Of a DNA stretch of 64,000 bases, positions 12,501 through 26,078 are shown in pieces; position 1 is the first letter of the stretch; every line of letters begins with the position of its first letter. Both the position numbers and the translations under genes were made by a program. The DNA is taken from contig JAVYIG010000866.1 in NCBI GenBank assembly GCA_035222895.1, forward strand, positions 124,001 through 188,000, in the 5' to 3' direction. The stretch comes from Strongylocentrotus droebachiensis. Its lineage: Eukaryota > Echinodermata > Echinoidea > Camarodonta > Strongylocentrotidae. The notes beneath the pieces are model-generated. The model worked only from the letters and a program-made list of their open reading frames with translations, did no database searches and was not told the origin of the DNA.

Positions 12501-15500
12501 CCTCGCAGTGATGGTACCTCCTATAAAATTCAAATTACCTCCTTCAAAAATAATTAACAAGACCCCTGGGTTGTCTAGCAGTTATAGGCCATTTCAGTAA
12601 TGTAGTCATATCCAATGCGTAAGTCTCTGTGAAGTGCCTCGATACAAATAATTTCATTCACTTGTTTCAGTACATATAATTATATTTCATGTAAAATTCA
12701 TATATCATGTGTTGTAAGGTAGGGCAATGATCAACATACATATTTTAACAATAATAATTATTATCTCTTCACAGAGGCTTGCAGGCAGTCAGTGATAAAG
12801 AAGTGATAGAGATGTACGGCGGAACTCATATACCCGATGAGATGATCGTCGATCGCAGCATGCATGGTTATGTGAGTATCAAGAGTGTACAAGATTGATG
12901 TATCACTGGCATCTTAAGACCCTAAGTCAAGAAACCATGGTCTTATCCTCTAAACTTCCACCGTGGAATTTAAAAAAAGTATGACCGAGGATATGAAAAG
13001 GTATTATTGACCTTTTTTTCAAGTTCCTGTAAATACTTTTACGTCCATTTGGCCTTAAAATCCAAGAAAACATTTTTTTTATTTTTTTATTCATTCATTT
13101 ATTTATTCTTGGATTTCAATTACAAATATAAAAATCGAAACCGAGAACTATCGATGTTTTATTATAACTTAATCACAATTATAATTAATAAATGACACAT
13201 ATTTGGAAAGCTTAGATCCTCCTCTTTCATCTGATGCAACTCATATGATGCATATTTCACGCATAAGTGATTAAAAGCAATTTGAAGAGAGGAAACCAAA
13301 AAGTCATTTGGCGGGCGGTATCTGAATTTCAAGGAGAAAATCAAATTTTCTAGAAAGTTCAATTTCTGCCCTTTCTTATGACATCTCAATCGGGAAAAAT
13401 GAGCCAAGAAAAACAAAGTTCTGTTTGTTTAAAAAAATGCTTGCATTTCCATAATTTGATCAAACAAGTTCTTTTTCACTGGCTGCCTGCCGTAGCATCA
13501 AACAGAGTTGAAAAAAGACTTAACTCCGTTTCGTTGAAGATCAGCCATGCACTTTTTGATTTCCTCTCTTCAAATTGCTTTTAATCACTCATGCGTGAAA
13601 TATGCATCATATGAGTTACATCAAATGAAAGAGGAGGATCTAAGCTTTCCAAATATGTGTCATTTATTAATTATAATTGTGATTAAGTTATAATAAAACA
13701 TCAATTTTTTCGGTTTTTTTCTGGGACGCACTGTATAGAGTAAACAAATTGTGTGGTATATGATTAAATAAATAACTATATGGTTGCTACAATCAATTCT
13801 TGCACAATATCAAATAAATTTAATACAAGTACTGGGAGTGACCTTATGAGCACAATACTACATATGATCGTGTTTAATATAAAAACTAGAGTAGATAAGA
13901 GTTCTGATTTCTGTATAATCAAACTTGACAATTTTGAGCTGTTTTGTTTGTTTTATTTTCTCTAGGAGAAAGGTTTACGTCAGTTGATGGATATGTTTGC
14001 CACTGCCGAGATGTGTCTCCTTGTCAATGTTATTGAGGTATGCTTACTAAAGGAAAGGTTTTTGAGCTTTGTAAACCATTGTATGATAGTGTCAAGGAAT
14101 ATCTTAGAAAAATGTCCTCTGGAAAGAATGGCTCTACAAATACCCTTTAACATATGTGAAATATAACAAGGAATAGCTAAAGTGTTTTGACCAAACTTTC
14201 ATGCCGCATGTTTATGTGGTCCCATTTACACATTTCTGTGTTCAGTGCATTATGATTATGATTCTTCAGACAAATATGTCAAAACAATTCTTGAAATGTT
14301 GACAATGGACCTTTTGATTTACTGTTAATTTTCCTTGAATGTTAATTATATAATATAGGGGTGATATACAAATGTAAAACGTAAAAGTTTCAACCGATAT
14401 TTCTCAAGATACAGACATGTTGCTTTTAGCTGCTCACTACCATATCATTTGCAATTAATTAATCATCATTTGTGAAACATTCTTTGCCCCTTTTTTTCAG
14501 TACTTAAGAACCCGTGGATTCGACTATGATCCTGAATACCTCTTCCATGACATACATGTAAGTATAAATGGGATTTATTTTCATTTGTAAAAGTCCCACC
14601 ATTTCTTTGCGAATTGTCTGCAGAGTAAAACATTATTCTTTTCCTTTCCTTGAAGAGGTGCTGTGGTCCAGTTTAAAAGTCTCTGGACTGTGAACCACAA
14701 GGTATGGGTTTGAATTCCTGTCACATCACTAATGTCCTTTGGCAAGGCATTAATCTACATTTGCCACTCTCCACCCAAGTGAAGTAAATGGGTACCCTGT
14801 AGGAGTGAGTACCTTGAAGCAATCATAACATTTAGATACACAAACAACAATAAAAGAACATACTGGTGAAATATTGTTATTTAACTAGATATTGGGGAGT
14901 TGAGTAAAATATGGAGATATACATTTGTAATTGATGTGAACAATATTTTGGCATAAAAGGAAATGAGTACACTTTCTAATCACAAATCATAATTGTGTGA
15001 TAAGTATAAAGGACGGCTGATATAATAATATGGAACTATACGGCTCAAGACAAAAAGGGAAAGAGAACAAAAACATGCAACAGATGTTATACTATATAAT
15101 TATTGAAAGAATTCTATAATTCAGAATGGTTACTTATTGGTGTCAGCAAATAGTAGAAATGCAGATTGGAACAAAGGATGTCTGATCAAGTCATTATTAC
15201 AAAAAAGAGATTTCTTTAGATGCAAGATATTGTATAACTATAGGAACCTCAAATTCAATGCCACATTTATGTTTAACAGACTTTTTACTTGTTTTTTTTC
15301 TTCAGAATGCAGTCAAAGAAGTGCACCAATCAGGTTCAATGCACACAGAAGTTGCCAACAATGTCCGTAAGTCATGATTATTAGTAATGATTCAAAATAT
15401 TATTATCATTATCATGAGTATTTGGGATCAACTGTGCCTGGGATGGGAAAAGCAAACTTTGACCTGTGACCCTCGGGTCTCTACTTCCTGTAAAAGTGTC

Positions 15501-16380
15501 CTAGTTGAGTGGTTTAAGCACTTGAGTTGAAATCAAAGGTCTTGGTTCGATCCATGACATGGCACTAATGTCCTTTGGCAAGGCATGAATCTACATTTGT
15601 CACTCAATACACCAGAGATAAATGGAGACCCGGTAGGGTGACGAAAGCATTTGTGTTAGTAATTGCCTATGCCCTCATTGCAAATTAATGTTATTATTTT
15701 CTTACCATGACACATAATATTTCCAGATGCCATGTGAAGATGCACATGAAGGACCTTTCGTAGATTTGCTGTAGGGTTTTCACAAAGTGTCAGGTATATA
15801 GGACCAGACCATATGTAGATGAGAGGGGTTTATTTCACAAACATAACCCCCTGATATTTCTTGAATAAAGGGGCATGATTTCACAAAAGGTTAAGTGACG
15901 CTAACCACGCGACCCGACGCAATGACCCGATGATTCAAAGTAAGCCACTAGAGCTCATACAGATGTGACGTGATGTAGTCAAACCTGTCTATAGCGACCG
16001 CCCAAGGGAAACACAAAAAGTGGTCTTTGTAGACAGGTTCCTTTAGTACATGTTTCAATGAGAAACCATTTTCAAGGGAAACAAAAAATGTAGTCTTTGT
16101 AGACAGGTGGTCACTAAAGCAGGTTTGACTGTATTTACATTTCTTTGTTTTGTAACCATGACAGATGAATATCTGCAGATGGATACTGGTATACCAGAGC
16201 TCCTTCAGAGGCTACACGATGCAGGCAAACAACTCTTCCTTATCACCAACTCAGAATTTGCCTTTGTGTAAGTCTCATGGGGCATTGCAAGAAAGTTGCA
16301 ATCAATTGCAATTAGTCTTGCGATTAAATGTGAATTTGCAATTAATTGCAACTCACCTTTCTTGCAACGCCCCATTAGGA

Positions 16381-16414
<34 letters not shown>

Positions 16415-19400
16415 GGGGGGGGGAGAGAATAAAATTTAGATCTAGTTAACTCAATTTTAATTGTTAAAACTTACATCCTAACAAAAAACCTAGGAAATTT
16501 AGGAGACTAATGGGGCGCTGCAAGAAAGTTGAGTTGCGATCGATTGCAACTTGCGATCAATCACAACTTTCTTGCAACGCCCCATAAGACCCGTAGCATA
16601 CTACATGATCCTACTGCAATCCCATGTTTGAAGAAATGACATTGACATTACGTATGGAAAGAAAAGCAAACATAATCTTTCTTAATTAGGTTCTAGATAT
16701 TAAATCGTAAAAACACTAACGACCAGAATTTTAGTGCAGTTAAACCTTTGAGTCAGAATGTAAGGCATTTCATCTACATTGCTTCTCTCCACCCAGGAGT
16801 TAACTGGAGACCTGGTAGGATGCAAATATTGGGGTGTGGTCAGCAATATGTGCGCCTGGCTTGAATGCTCCCCAGGGAGTGGAGGAGGTGCACACAGTAT
16901 GAATTTTTTGGCATGGGATGACAGGGATACTAATATATGTGTATCAAAAGTACCAATAGAAATTAATGATGCAGTACATGTGGGCTCTATATATATTCAG
17001 AATGGTATTATTATCATTAAAGCCACACAGTAGTCAGTTGGTTGAATTACCAATTAATGAGTGCACTGGTCTCCCAGGCAGGAAAACCTGTTGTCCCACC
17101 AGAAAATACTCCAGCTTGCCTTCTTATCTCGATGATGAGGGAAATTTTATTATGATAAGAATTCCATGCGGCAGTAGGTTCAGGACACAGATCATTACTT
17201 AAGGTCCCGTCAGTCGTAAAGTGAAGTCCAGTCTCTGTGATTGTCAACACATTATATTGGATAAACACCAGAATGGTGTCCAAATCCCCATGCGAACCCA
17301 CTACTATGAGCCTATAAAATATAATCTAAAGCAACTATTTGTCATTGATTTGTTCATACAGGAATAGTGGTATGTCCCACCTAATCGGACCGGACTGGGC
17401 TAATCTCTTCGATATCATCGTAACTCAGGCCAGAAAACCACAGTTCTTCAGCGATACTACAAGGTATGTTGACAAGATTACTCTGAATTTTATATGGGGG
17501 CGCTGTTCAGTAATGGATTCCAGAGCCATCTATATACAGAGTTTGGTCAACTTGGTTTCACTGGGTCACAACATGGCGTATATTCTTTTGTTTTGTGCTT
17601 GCCCAACAAAGCAGTAGTTGCCACATTGTGTCTAACTCAAACTGGGTTGGCTAAACTCTGTGTATAGATGGCTCTGATGGATTCTATGCTTGACGGTGAT
17701 CCAACAAATTATGCTGGTGACAATTCATCAAATGTAAAGGTTAGGGTCAGGGTTGCAGTTGGGTTTTAGATCAGGGTTGCTATCGGATTTTAGATTAGGG
17801 TTAGGAAAGGGGTGCAACTGGATTTAGATAAGATTTATGGTTAGGGATAAGGTAAGGTATAGTGTTTGGTCATTGTTAACAGTTCAATATTCAATTAGCA
17901 TATATAGGGAATTGTATATGTCATAGGACCCCCCTTGATGCCAAGAAGAACAACTCTAGTCATCTTCTGGTTCTTGGGGCAGGGCTTAAAGCCCATCTCA
18001 AGTGTTAGGAGCCCCAAATTCACCAACAAAATTGATGGAAAAATTTCACTTAAATTGTATCATAAGGTGAAAGAGAATGTCATTTATGACACACTGCTGC
18101 AAAGATTTCCCCCCAAAACAGAGTTTGAAGACAAATATTGACAAAGAATACGTTATTTTTGTTTTCTGTTGTACGCAGGAAACCTAAATTTTGTATTCTT
18201 TCATCAATATTAGACTTCTAATACATTTGATTTGAAAATCACAAAATTTTAAGGCTCCTAACACTTTAGAGGGCTTTAACACTAACCACGAACAGAGAGC
18301 AAGAGACCCAATGATTTTGAAGATCCCCATTATTATTAAGTGGAGACATACGGTAGCTTTGAAATAAGGTAAATTTATTTTCAATTTTTTGCTGCCAGGG
18401 AGTCTTGTGTCTCTAACAATATGACTGATTGCAATACTTATTTAAAGGTTTGTTGTCTGGTAGCTTTCAGGTAGAATTAGAAAGAGACAGATGACTTTGA
18501 TATGGTGTGTTTGTAATGTAGGGTGGTTGGTGGTAGTTATTTTACCTGACTGCTAAGAAAGAATAAATGCTTGTTAGTGAGCAACCAGAGGAACGACGGC
18601 TTTAGGTCCTCTCTGAGGGACCTGGTAATGAGGATTAATGCCTTACCAAAGGGCACTAGCGCATCGACTTGGTTTTGAACCCGGGTCGCCGGATTATGAG
18701 ACCACTGCTCTACCAACTGAGCTATAACGCCTCTACCAACTGAGCTATAACGCCTCTATTTTATTCTATTATAGGCATTGGCCGGCCTGCATATTATTAG
18801 GATTGTAATGTATGTATTTGTTCTTTCTTTTCTCCCATTCAGACCATTCAGATCAATCTACAGAAAGACAGGGACACCCTCTTGGGCTCAAGTAACAGAG
18901 CTTAAGAAAGGAAAGATTTATGTAGAGGTGAGTTACAAAGCGAGAATGGGAATAGATTTTTTTTTTAAGCAGTTGGAAGTCCTTTTTTTTGTAGTTACAA
19001 TATTATTCCTATGTTTGATGTAGAGTTTCATTTTCATAAGTGTGGGGGGGGGGGGGGGTGGTCAACAGTGAGACTATGCTGAACTTTCAAAATGATTTTG
19101 ATAAGCATTCTCCACTTTCCAGTCAAAGTCAGTTATAGGCCATTTCCATTTTGGGGCTTATTTTATTATAGGCATTTGCCAGGCAGCATATTATCTTCAT
19201 TATTAGAATTCTTGAATGTATTTGACACATTTTTGTTATTGATTGTTTTACCTGACTGCTAAGAAAGCAAGTGTATGCTTGTAATTAAGCAGCCAGGGGA
19301 ACGACAGCTTTAGGTCCTCCTTGAAGGACTTGGAACTGAGAATTAATTCCTTACTAAAGAACTTCTTCTGTTCTGACATATCTGAGATATCAAAAATAGA

Positions 19401-22400
19401 AAGACAGTTTGTCTGTCTCAAGAAATTGTTCATAGTGCATACAAGCTGATGAATTTCTTCACAAATGCCATTCTCTCTACAACTGTACTCTCATTATCAT
19501 TATATGTTTATTTATCTATTTATTTTTAGGGCAATGTGGAGCAGTTTACCAAACTAACAAACTGGCACGGTTCTGGTGTGTTGTATTTTGGAGACCATGT
19601 TTACAGTGATCTGGTAGAACCTTGCTTAAAGAATGGTTGGAGGACTGGGGGCATCATACCTGAACTTGATGTAAGTAATCCCATCTCTCTTTTCGTGATG
19701 GATCGATAGTATTACACCTACATGTACTCTGATGACAGCTGCCATGCTGATATTTTCTATTATATTCCTCATACAAAGAATCTTGCGCTACAATTGGTCA
19801 AAAGTAAATCACGTGATGAGAGATAGTTTCCCCATCATTGATGGGAAAAGAAAAGTTTGTTGCACTGTGTAGATAGTAGTACTATCTACACGGTGCAACA
19901 CACTTTTACTGAAGACTATGCTTATTAAACACAAGTTAGATGCCTAACTTTCACCCTGGGTAACAAAAATATAGATGATACCTAATTTTAAGTGTAAACC
20001 TAATCCTAAACCAAAACATGAACCTAACTTAAAACCCTTTCTCATACTTAGTCCTAACCCTCTTTGATGAAGTAAAAGTGCAAAAAAAAAGTATCTCTAA
20101 GCAAATTATCCAGATCACCAACTTAGCTTGGCTATCTCAGCATCAAAGAGCTGGAATCGATATCAAATATAAGTGTGAAGACTGCGTCAGGTGAGATTGT
20201 TCAAAATTAATATGTAAAAGACTTCCTAAAGAGATAGTTATGATCAAGCCAAGGCATAAAATTCTGCATTTAAGACTTTCAATTTAGGTCTAATCTGAGG
20301 TCTGATGTGTAGCCAGCACTTGACGTCTTTAAACCTGGGGGGGGGGGGGGGGGGGGGGTTTCACAAAACTTGTCATCAGTGACAAGTGACAGTTTTTGTT
20401 ATAAGCTACTGAAATCCTTGCTTCTGATTGGTTATCAGCAGATTTGTCATTGAAAAAAGGCTTTGTGAAATGGGTCCCTGATCGCCGTACAATGATGAGT
20501 AAGTCCAATGCCTCAATGGCACCCTCCTCCCCAATCTACATTTGCTACTATACAGAATATAATGTACATAATAGCTGGTGCTATGTCATAGGCCACCTCA
20601 GGAAATGATCTCATCTACAAGATCGCCGTTTATGAAAGTTGCATAGCTTTATTCTTGTCTCTTGCTGCAACTGGTATGCCAAAGAGTCTACTTGAGGTCT
20701 TTAAACCTGGGGGGGGGGGGGGGTTCACAAAACTTGTCATCAGTGACAAGTGACAGTTTTTGTTATAAGCTACTGAAATCCTTGCTTCTGATTGGTTATC
20801 AGCAGATTTGTCATTGAAAAAAGGCTTTGTGAAATGGGTCCCTGATCGCCGTACAATGATGAGTAAGTCCAATGCCTCAATGGCACCCTCCTCCCCAATC
20901 TACATTTGCTACTATACAGAATATAATGTACATAATAGCTGGTGCTATGTCATAGGCCACCTCAGGAAATGATCTCATCTACAAGATCGCCGTTTATGAA
21001 AGTTGCATAGCTTTATTCTTGTCTCTTGCTGCAACTGGTATGCCAAAGAGTCTACTTGAGCATTTTTTCATGTAATAGCTCCCTCTTGTGTTTGAGATTA
21101 ACCATTTATGTAGTCCTGAACTAAAGTGCACCTACCTGTATATTGTAGTCTACAATCTCGAACCTTTTTTTCTATTATTTGTATTTGTTTTATCAGCAGA
21201 TGATGAGGAAAGTACTGTTTGTTTCTTTGTTATGTAATACAGAAAACCTGCTTTATCACCTGTATAGTAAGACCACCTGTCTATAAAGACCACATTTTTT
21301 TTGTTTCCCTTGAACATGTACATGGTTTTTAAGAAAAAGAAAGAAGAAAAAAAAAGGGGGGGGGGGAAATCCTTTTAATTTTTTTTAAAGTGCAATTTTG
21401 TTAGGGCTTCAATATTACACCATATCACAGACACTGATAACACGTAGGGCCATGCATCTCAGATTAAACATTGTTAAACGATGCCTTTAAAGTCTTTCTA
21501 CTTTTGATTATATTCATTAATGAAAACACTTTCACTGTGAATCGGCGTCCTTTGCCAGGGTGATCATGGATTGTTGCATGTTGCACAGTATTTTTACCCC
21601 AGCTTTGTTGCAGCTCCTATTACTGCACTAGTATTTTAAGGAAGAAATTCCTACCAGGTACACATTCACCTCACCTGGGTTGAGGATAGCAAATGTAGAT
21701 TAATGTCTTTCCAAATGACGTTAGTGATGCTACAGTGACTCAAATCTTTCACCTTGAACCCTAGGTGACTTATCCACTAGACCACAAAACACTTCAAAAC
21801 CATAGCTCGTTGTACAGTTATTTTGTTCAAGATATATTTTGCTACCCTCCTTTTCATCCATTCATGATATATATGTACCAGCTAATCGACATGTTTTTGT
21901 TGATGTGTATCTCATGTCTGTTCTCATGTCTTTTCCTAGTCTTGCATTTACTTTTATAACAAGATAAAAATATGTCATCATCGGGACTCTGTCACCCAAA
22001 GCTTGTAGTATAGTTATTTTTTTCCAACAATATATTTTGCTACCATCCTTTTCATCCATACAGAATATGTACCAGCTAATAAGGGCATGTTTTTGTTGAT
22101 ATGTATCTCTTGCCCTTTCCTTGCATTTACTTTCATAACAAGATAAAAAATATGTCATCATTGAGACTCGCCCTCGACTTTTGATGTAACTATTGATGGT
22201 ACCAATATATTCACTGATAAGGAGATCAATTATGGAACATAAAGGTTGTCAAGATTATATGTAAGGAGGCCCGGTTATGAGACCACTGCTCGACCAGCAG
22301 GGGTCTCATAACCGGGAAACCAAGTCGATGTGCTAGTGCTTATCAGGACAATTACCCCCTGGACAGTCACCTCCCCCCCCCCCCCCCTCCTCCGAATGAT

Positions 22401-25400
22401 CTTGTGAAAATATGCTGCAGATCGTGTACGCTACAAAGCTTCAACAAATTAAGATATTTTCCAATAACAAGTTTGAGCATCTTGTGGAAATCTATATTGT
22501 AAATTTTAAAAAGTGGGAAGTGTCAAAAAAAGTAATCAATAGGCCTGTCTTCATCAGCTCGAGTTTACCAAATAACCCGCTATTTTCAGACTCTGGATAT
22601 TGTTGCGTCTTCACCAGACCGATACGCTCATCACAAACTAGCTCAGACCGGCGCATATTAGCCAGCTATTTGGGAAAAGGCGGGATATTTTGGAAACCAA
22701 GACCAAGATTTCTCATATTTTCTGGACCAAATATCCCGCTAATTGGGATGAAGGCACAAATTAACTGGCTAATTTGCGATCGGGACAGTTAAAATAGCGG
22801 GTTATTTGGCAAACTCAAGCTGATGAAGAGTTTGATACCATGATTGATTTCTTCATCAGTATTGCAAATTCATTTTCTGTGAAAGTTGGCCATAAAACTT
22901 TGGACCGATTTATATCTCGTTTTATCCTCTCAGTTCTCAAAGATTCACCCTTTTCATGAGATACACGCGTGTCAAATTAATTGCCTGCTTTTATTTGACA
23001 TTGAGGGGAAAAATCCATTTTTGTTTGATACTAAGATTTTATTCTTAATCAGTATTGCAAATTTATGTTAAGATTTTTCTGTGAAAATTCGCCATAGAAC
23101 TTAGGACCGATTTCCTTTCAGTTTCTCAAAGATTCAACCTTTTCGCGAGAATCATGCGTGTCAAATGAATTGCCTGCTTTTATTTGACATTGTGAAGGAG
23201 AGAAAAAATACCAGCAATAACCAAGAATTATTTACGGTTTAGTGGTGCCATGATGTATTCAGATCCGCTCTTATTATTTTATGATGTCTCTTTATAAGGA
23301 TCCATGTTTTAATTACTCTCTTTTGTATTCTCTAAGAAAGTGACCTAGTCATATTTATTGCAGGTACAAGTACATGTATTTTTTCAACAAAATTTTACAA
23401 TTTTTATTTTTATTTTTTTATTTCATCACTTTATTAAATATCAAAATCAAACCAAGGAACATGATTACATGTACATGTATATGGGCATATCGAACAAAAT
23501 TTTACATTTAAACTCAAGACAAATTGAATTTATGAAATTTTTGAGGGCACAACGATTTGAATACAATTATTTCAATTTTTAAAATCCATAACTTACTTTC
23601 TTCAAACTTTCACTTGTCCGTTTGTCAAATTTTTCTGCTTTCTCTGCTTTCTCTAAACCTCTTGAATGTCGGGTTGGGTTTCCCCTTTCAAATGAAATTC
23701 ACTGTTTGTTTTACACACAATTTATTGCTTTAGACCAAAACCAAGCAAAACCAATTTTAAAAACCATCTTTTTTTAAAATACCATTTACACTACTGGATT
23801 TTTTTTAAAAAGAAGTCACCCGAAGAAAAATCACAACAACTGATTATTATGGACAAATTTGTGAAAAACATGAATATTTTGCTGAAAAATTATATAGGTA
23901 GTATCATGGAAAGGTGTAAAATGCTTTGTGGCTAGCTGTGTCTCGCATGTGACGTCTCAAATCTTGACGCTCTACGGAGGACCGCTGAAGACAGAAAGTC
24001 TGGATCTCAAAATCAACATTTTTTGAGAGATGATTACTGCGGGCCCCAAACATATTTTGAAGAGGGAAGTTGTTATATTTGATCAGTAAGACTTCTCCTT
24101 CACAATGATATGAATTTTGCATCAATTCAAAACACTTTTAATTCTTCATGTAAAACAAAAAAACCTCAGTGTTAGTTAATTCTGTTTTTGTTGTTGTGTG
24201 AGTTGTGTGCGTAAGCCACTTGTCACTAGCCTACATGGGATAGCACAGAAGTGAGGAGATTCACATGAGCCAAAACTGGAATAATTCACCATCGTTTTGA
24301 GAGTGAGCATTCACACTGTAAAAACCAGCAGAGTTTCAGCCGGCGTTTAAAAAACCACACTCCTGGAGGGGCTTTTTCGATTCTGGTTTTATGTCGTGTT
24401 TATGGGTAGTTGCCTAGCATTTCCAAAGAAACATGAAAATGTGCGAAAAACTTTGGTTTTTGCTTACAGTCTAAATGACCCAATAGTCTGTTTTGCAATC
24501 ATCTGTTCAATGTTGTGTTGAAGTTGCCCTGATTATCTAACTCATCTTTTCTAGAAATAAAAAGTATGCTGTGTTGCTGCCCATAAAACTTTGACCATTT
24601 TGCATCTCATTCACATTTTTTTTTATTACCTCCAAGATTCAACTTTTACATGAGATAGACACATGTCAATGAATTACCTGCCTTAAGTTGACATTGAAGG
24701 ATAGAAAACTACCAGCAAGACCCATGCCTCCGGGTAATAGTGTTGAATTTCACTTTTGTGAGCCCTGGCCCACACGTTGCTCCCTCCCTTTTTCTCTTGT
24801 ATGGTTTATGTATTACATGACCTGTCAAAATGCCATTGTATTGTACTTTTATGATTGGCCTAATAACAAATAATGATAATATTAATAATACTGGTATTCT
24901 GAAATGATAATTTAGGAAGCCATAAAATGTGTAGATCCGGTCTTATTATTTTATTACATCTCCAATTCAAGTCAGTGCTCTACTTTCTACCAGTAATTGC
25001 ATCAGAATTTGCAGCTGAAATGTAGTGACTTGGTAACATTGTTCAGATGATAGAAAATGATGCTAAGTTAGTGACTTTAATGCTAGATGTACAATTAAAG
25101 ATAATCTGGAAGATTGAGTGAAAACAAACCATTATAAGTGATAACAATTGTGAAAAACTGATCTGATCGATTCCTGAATGATCCCAACTATATTATGATA
25201 ATTTAATTTAATTGTACCAGTAGGTTAATGTAAATTGTCACGAAGCAATGAATTAGCTCTATATACCATACCGAACATTTAAGTGTTGAAATATTTTGTA
25301 AAGCCTGTTTTATGTCTTAATTTTCATGGAAAAACCGTTGGAAAATTCAAAAATTGTTGGAAGAATTTACTGTTGGAGTGTGTCGCACAATGACGCCTTC

Positions 25401-26045
25401 AAAGAAAACCATAAATATCTTTGTGGTTTGAGAATTTTTTCAGGATTTTTTGCATGTTAGAGTGTTAGTGGGGTAGAAGGAACATAATAAGTAACATTTC
25501 ATACAAAAATTACGCAGTTTTTTCATCAACCTTCAACAATGTTACCAGTTTACTTAAAAGTTGATGTAGAGAATACTAGAGATTTAAAATTGTCAATTTT
25601 GTTTGCTGAAAGACCATAGAATTGCACAAAGATCATAGATGGTTGGGGCGTGCCATATTTTTTGTTGTAGATGTGATTGAGACACATTTAGTTCTAATGC
25701 AGTTTTGTATCTGGAAGAACTGAAAGAAGCTATTTTAAAATTTCTTCACTGTTTCAGTTTGATTTGATTTGATATGATTTGATCATATATGACAAAAAAT
25801 CATGTCATTATGAAATCATTAGATTTACAATACAAATTGATATATTATTGGAAAAGGAAGTAGAATGCTAATCAGTGTTGGTCCCATCGACACGTACATA
25901 ATTACTTGACGTTCATACATATTTATAGTTTACAATTTATGTCAGTATTATATCAATGATATACATTATTTACAGAAAATGATACGTTTTAATCAATAAA
26001 ATGGCTACTGTTGCTGGAAGAGGTGAGAGAGAGGAAAAAAAAGAG

Positions 26046-26078
<33 letters not shown>

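Noticed and set aside
13162-13416. 84-residue minus-strand frame, with a relative at 46221-46403
   Set aside because: The two look similar only because both lie in arms of the same non-coding miniature transposon.
18700-18758. tRNA gene on the minus strand
   Set aside because: A and B boxes are present but no closed acceptor stem or proper anticodon arm is seen, and the sequence continues into a SINE body found several times.
22412-22792. 126-residue open frame in intron 12
   Set aside because: Its second half is the palindromic AGGCCTGTC element, which occurs elsewhere as non-coding copies.
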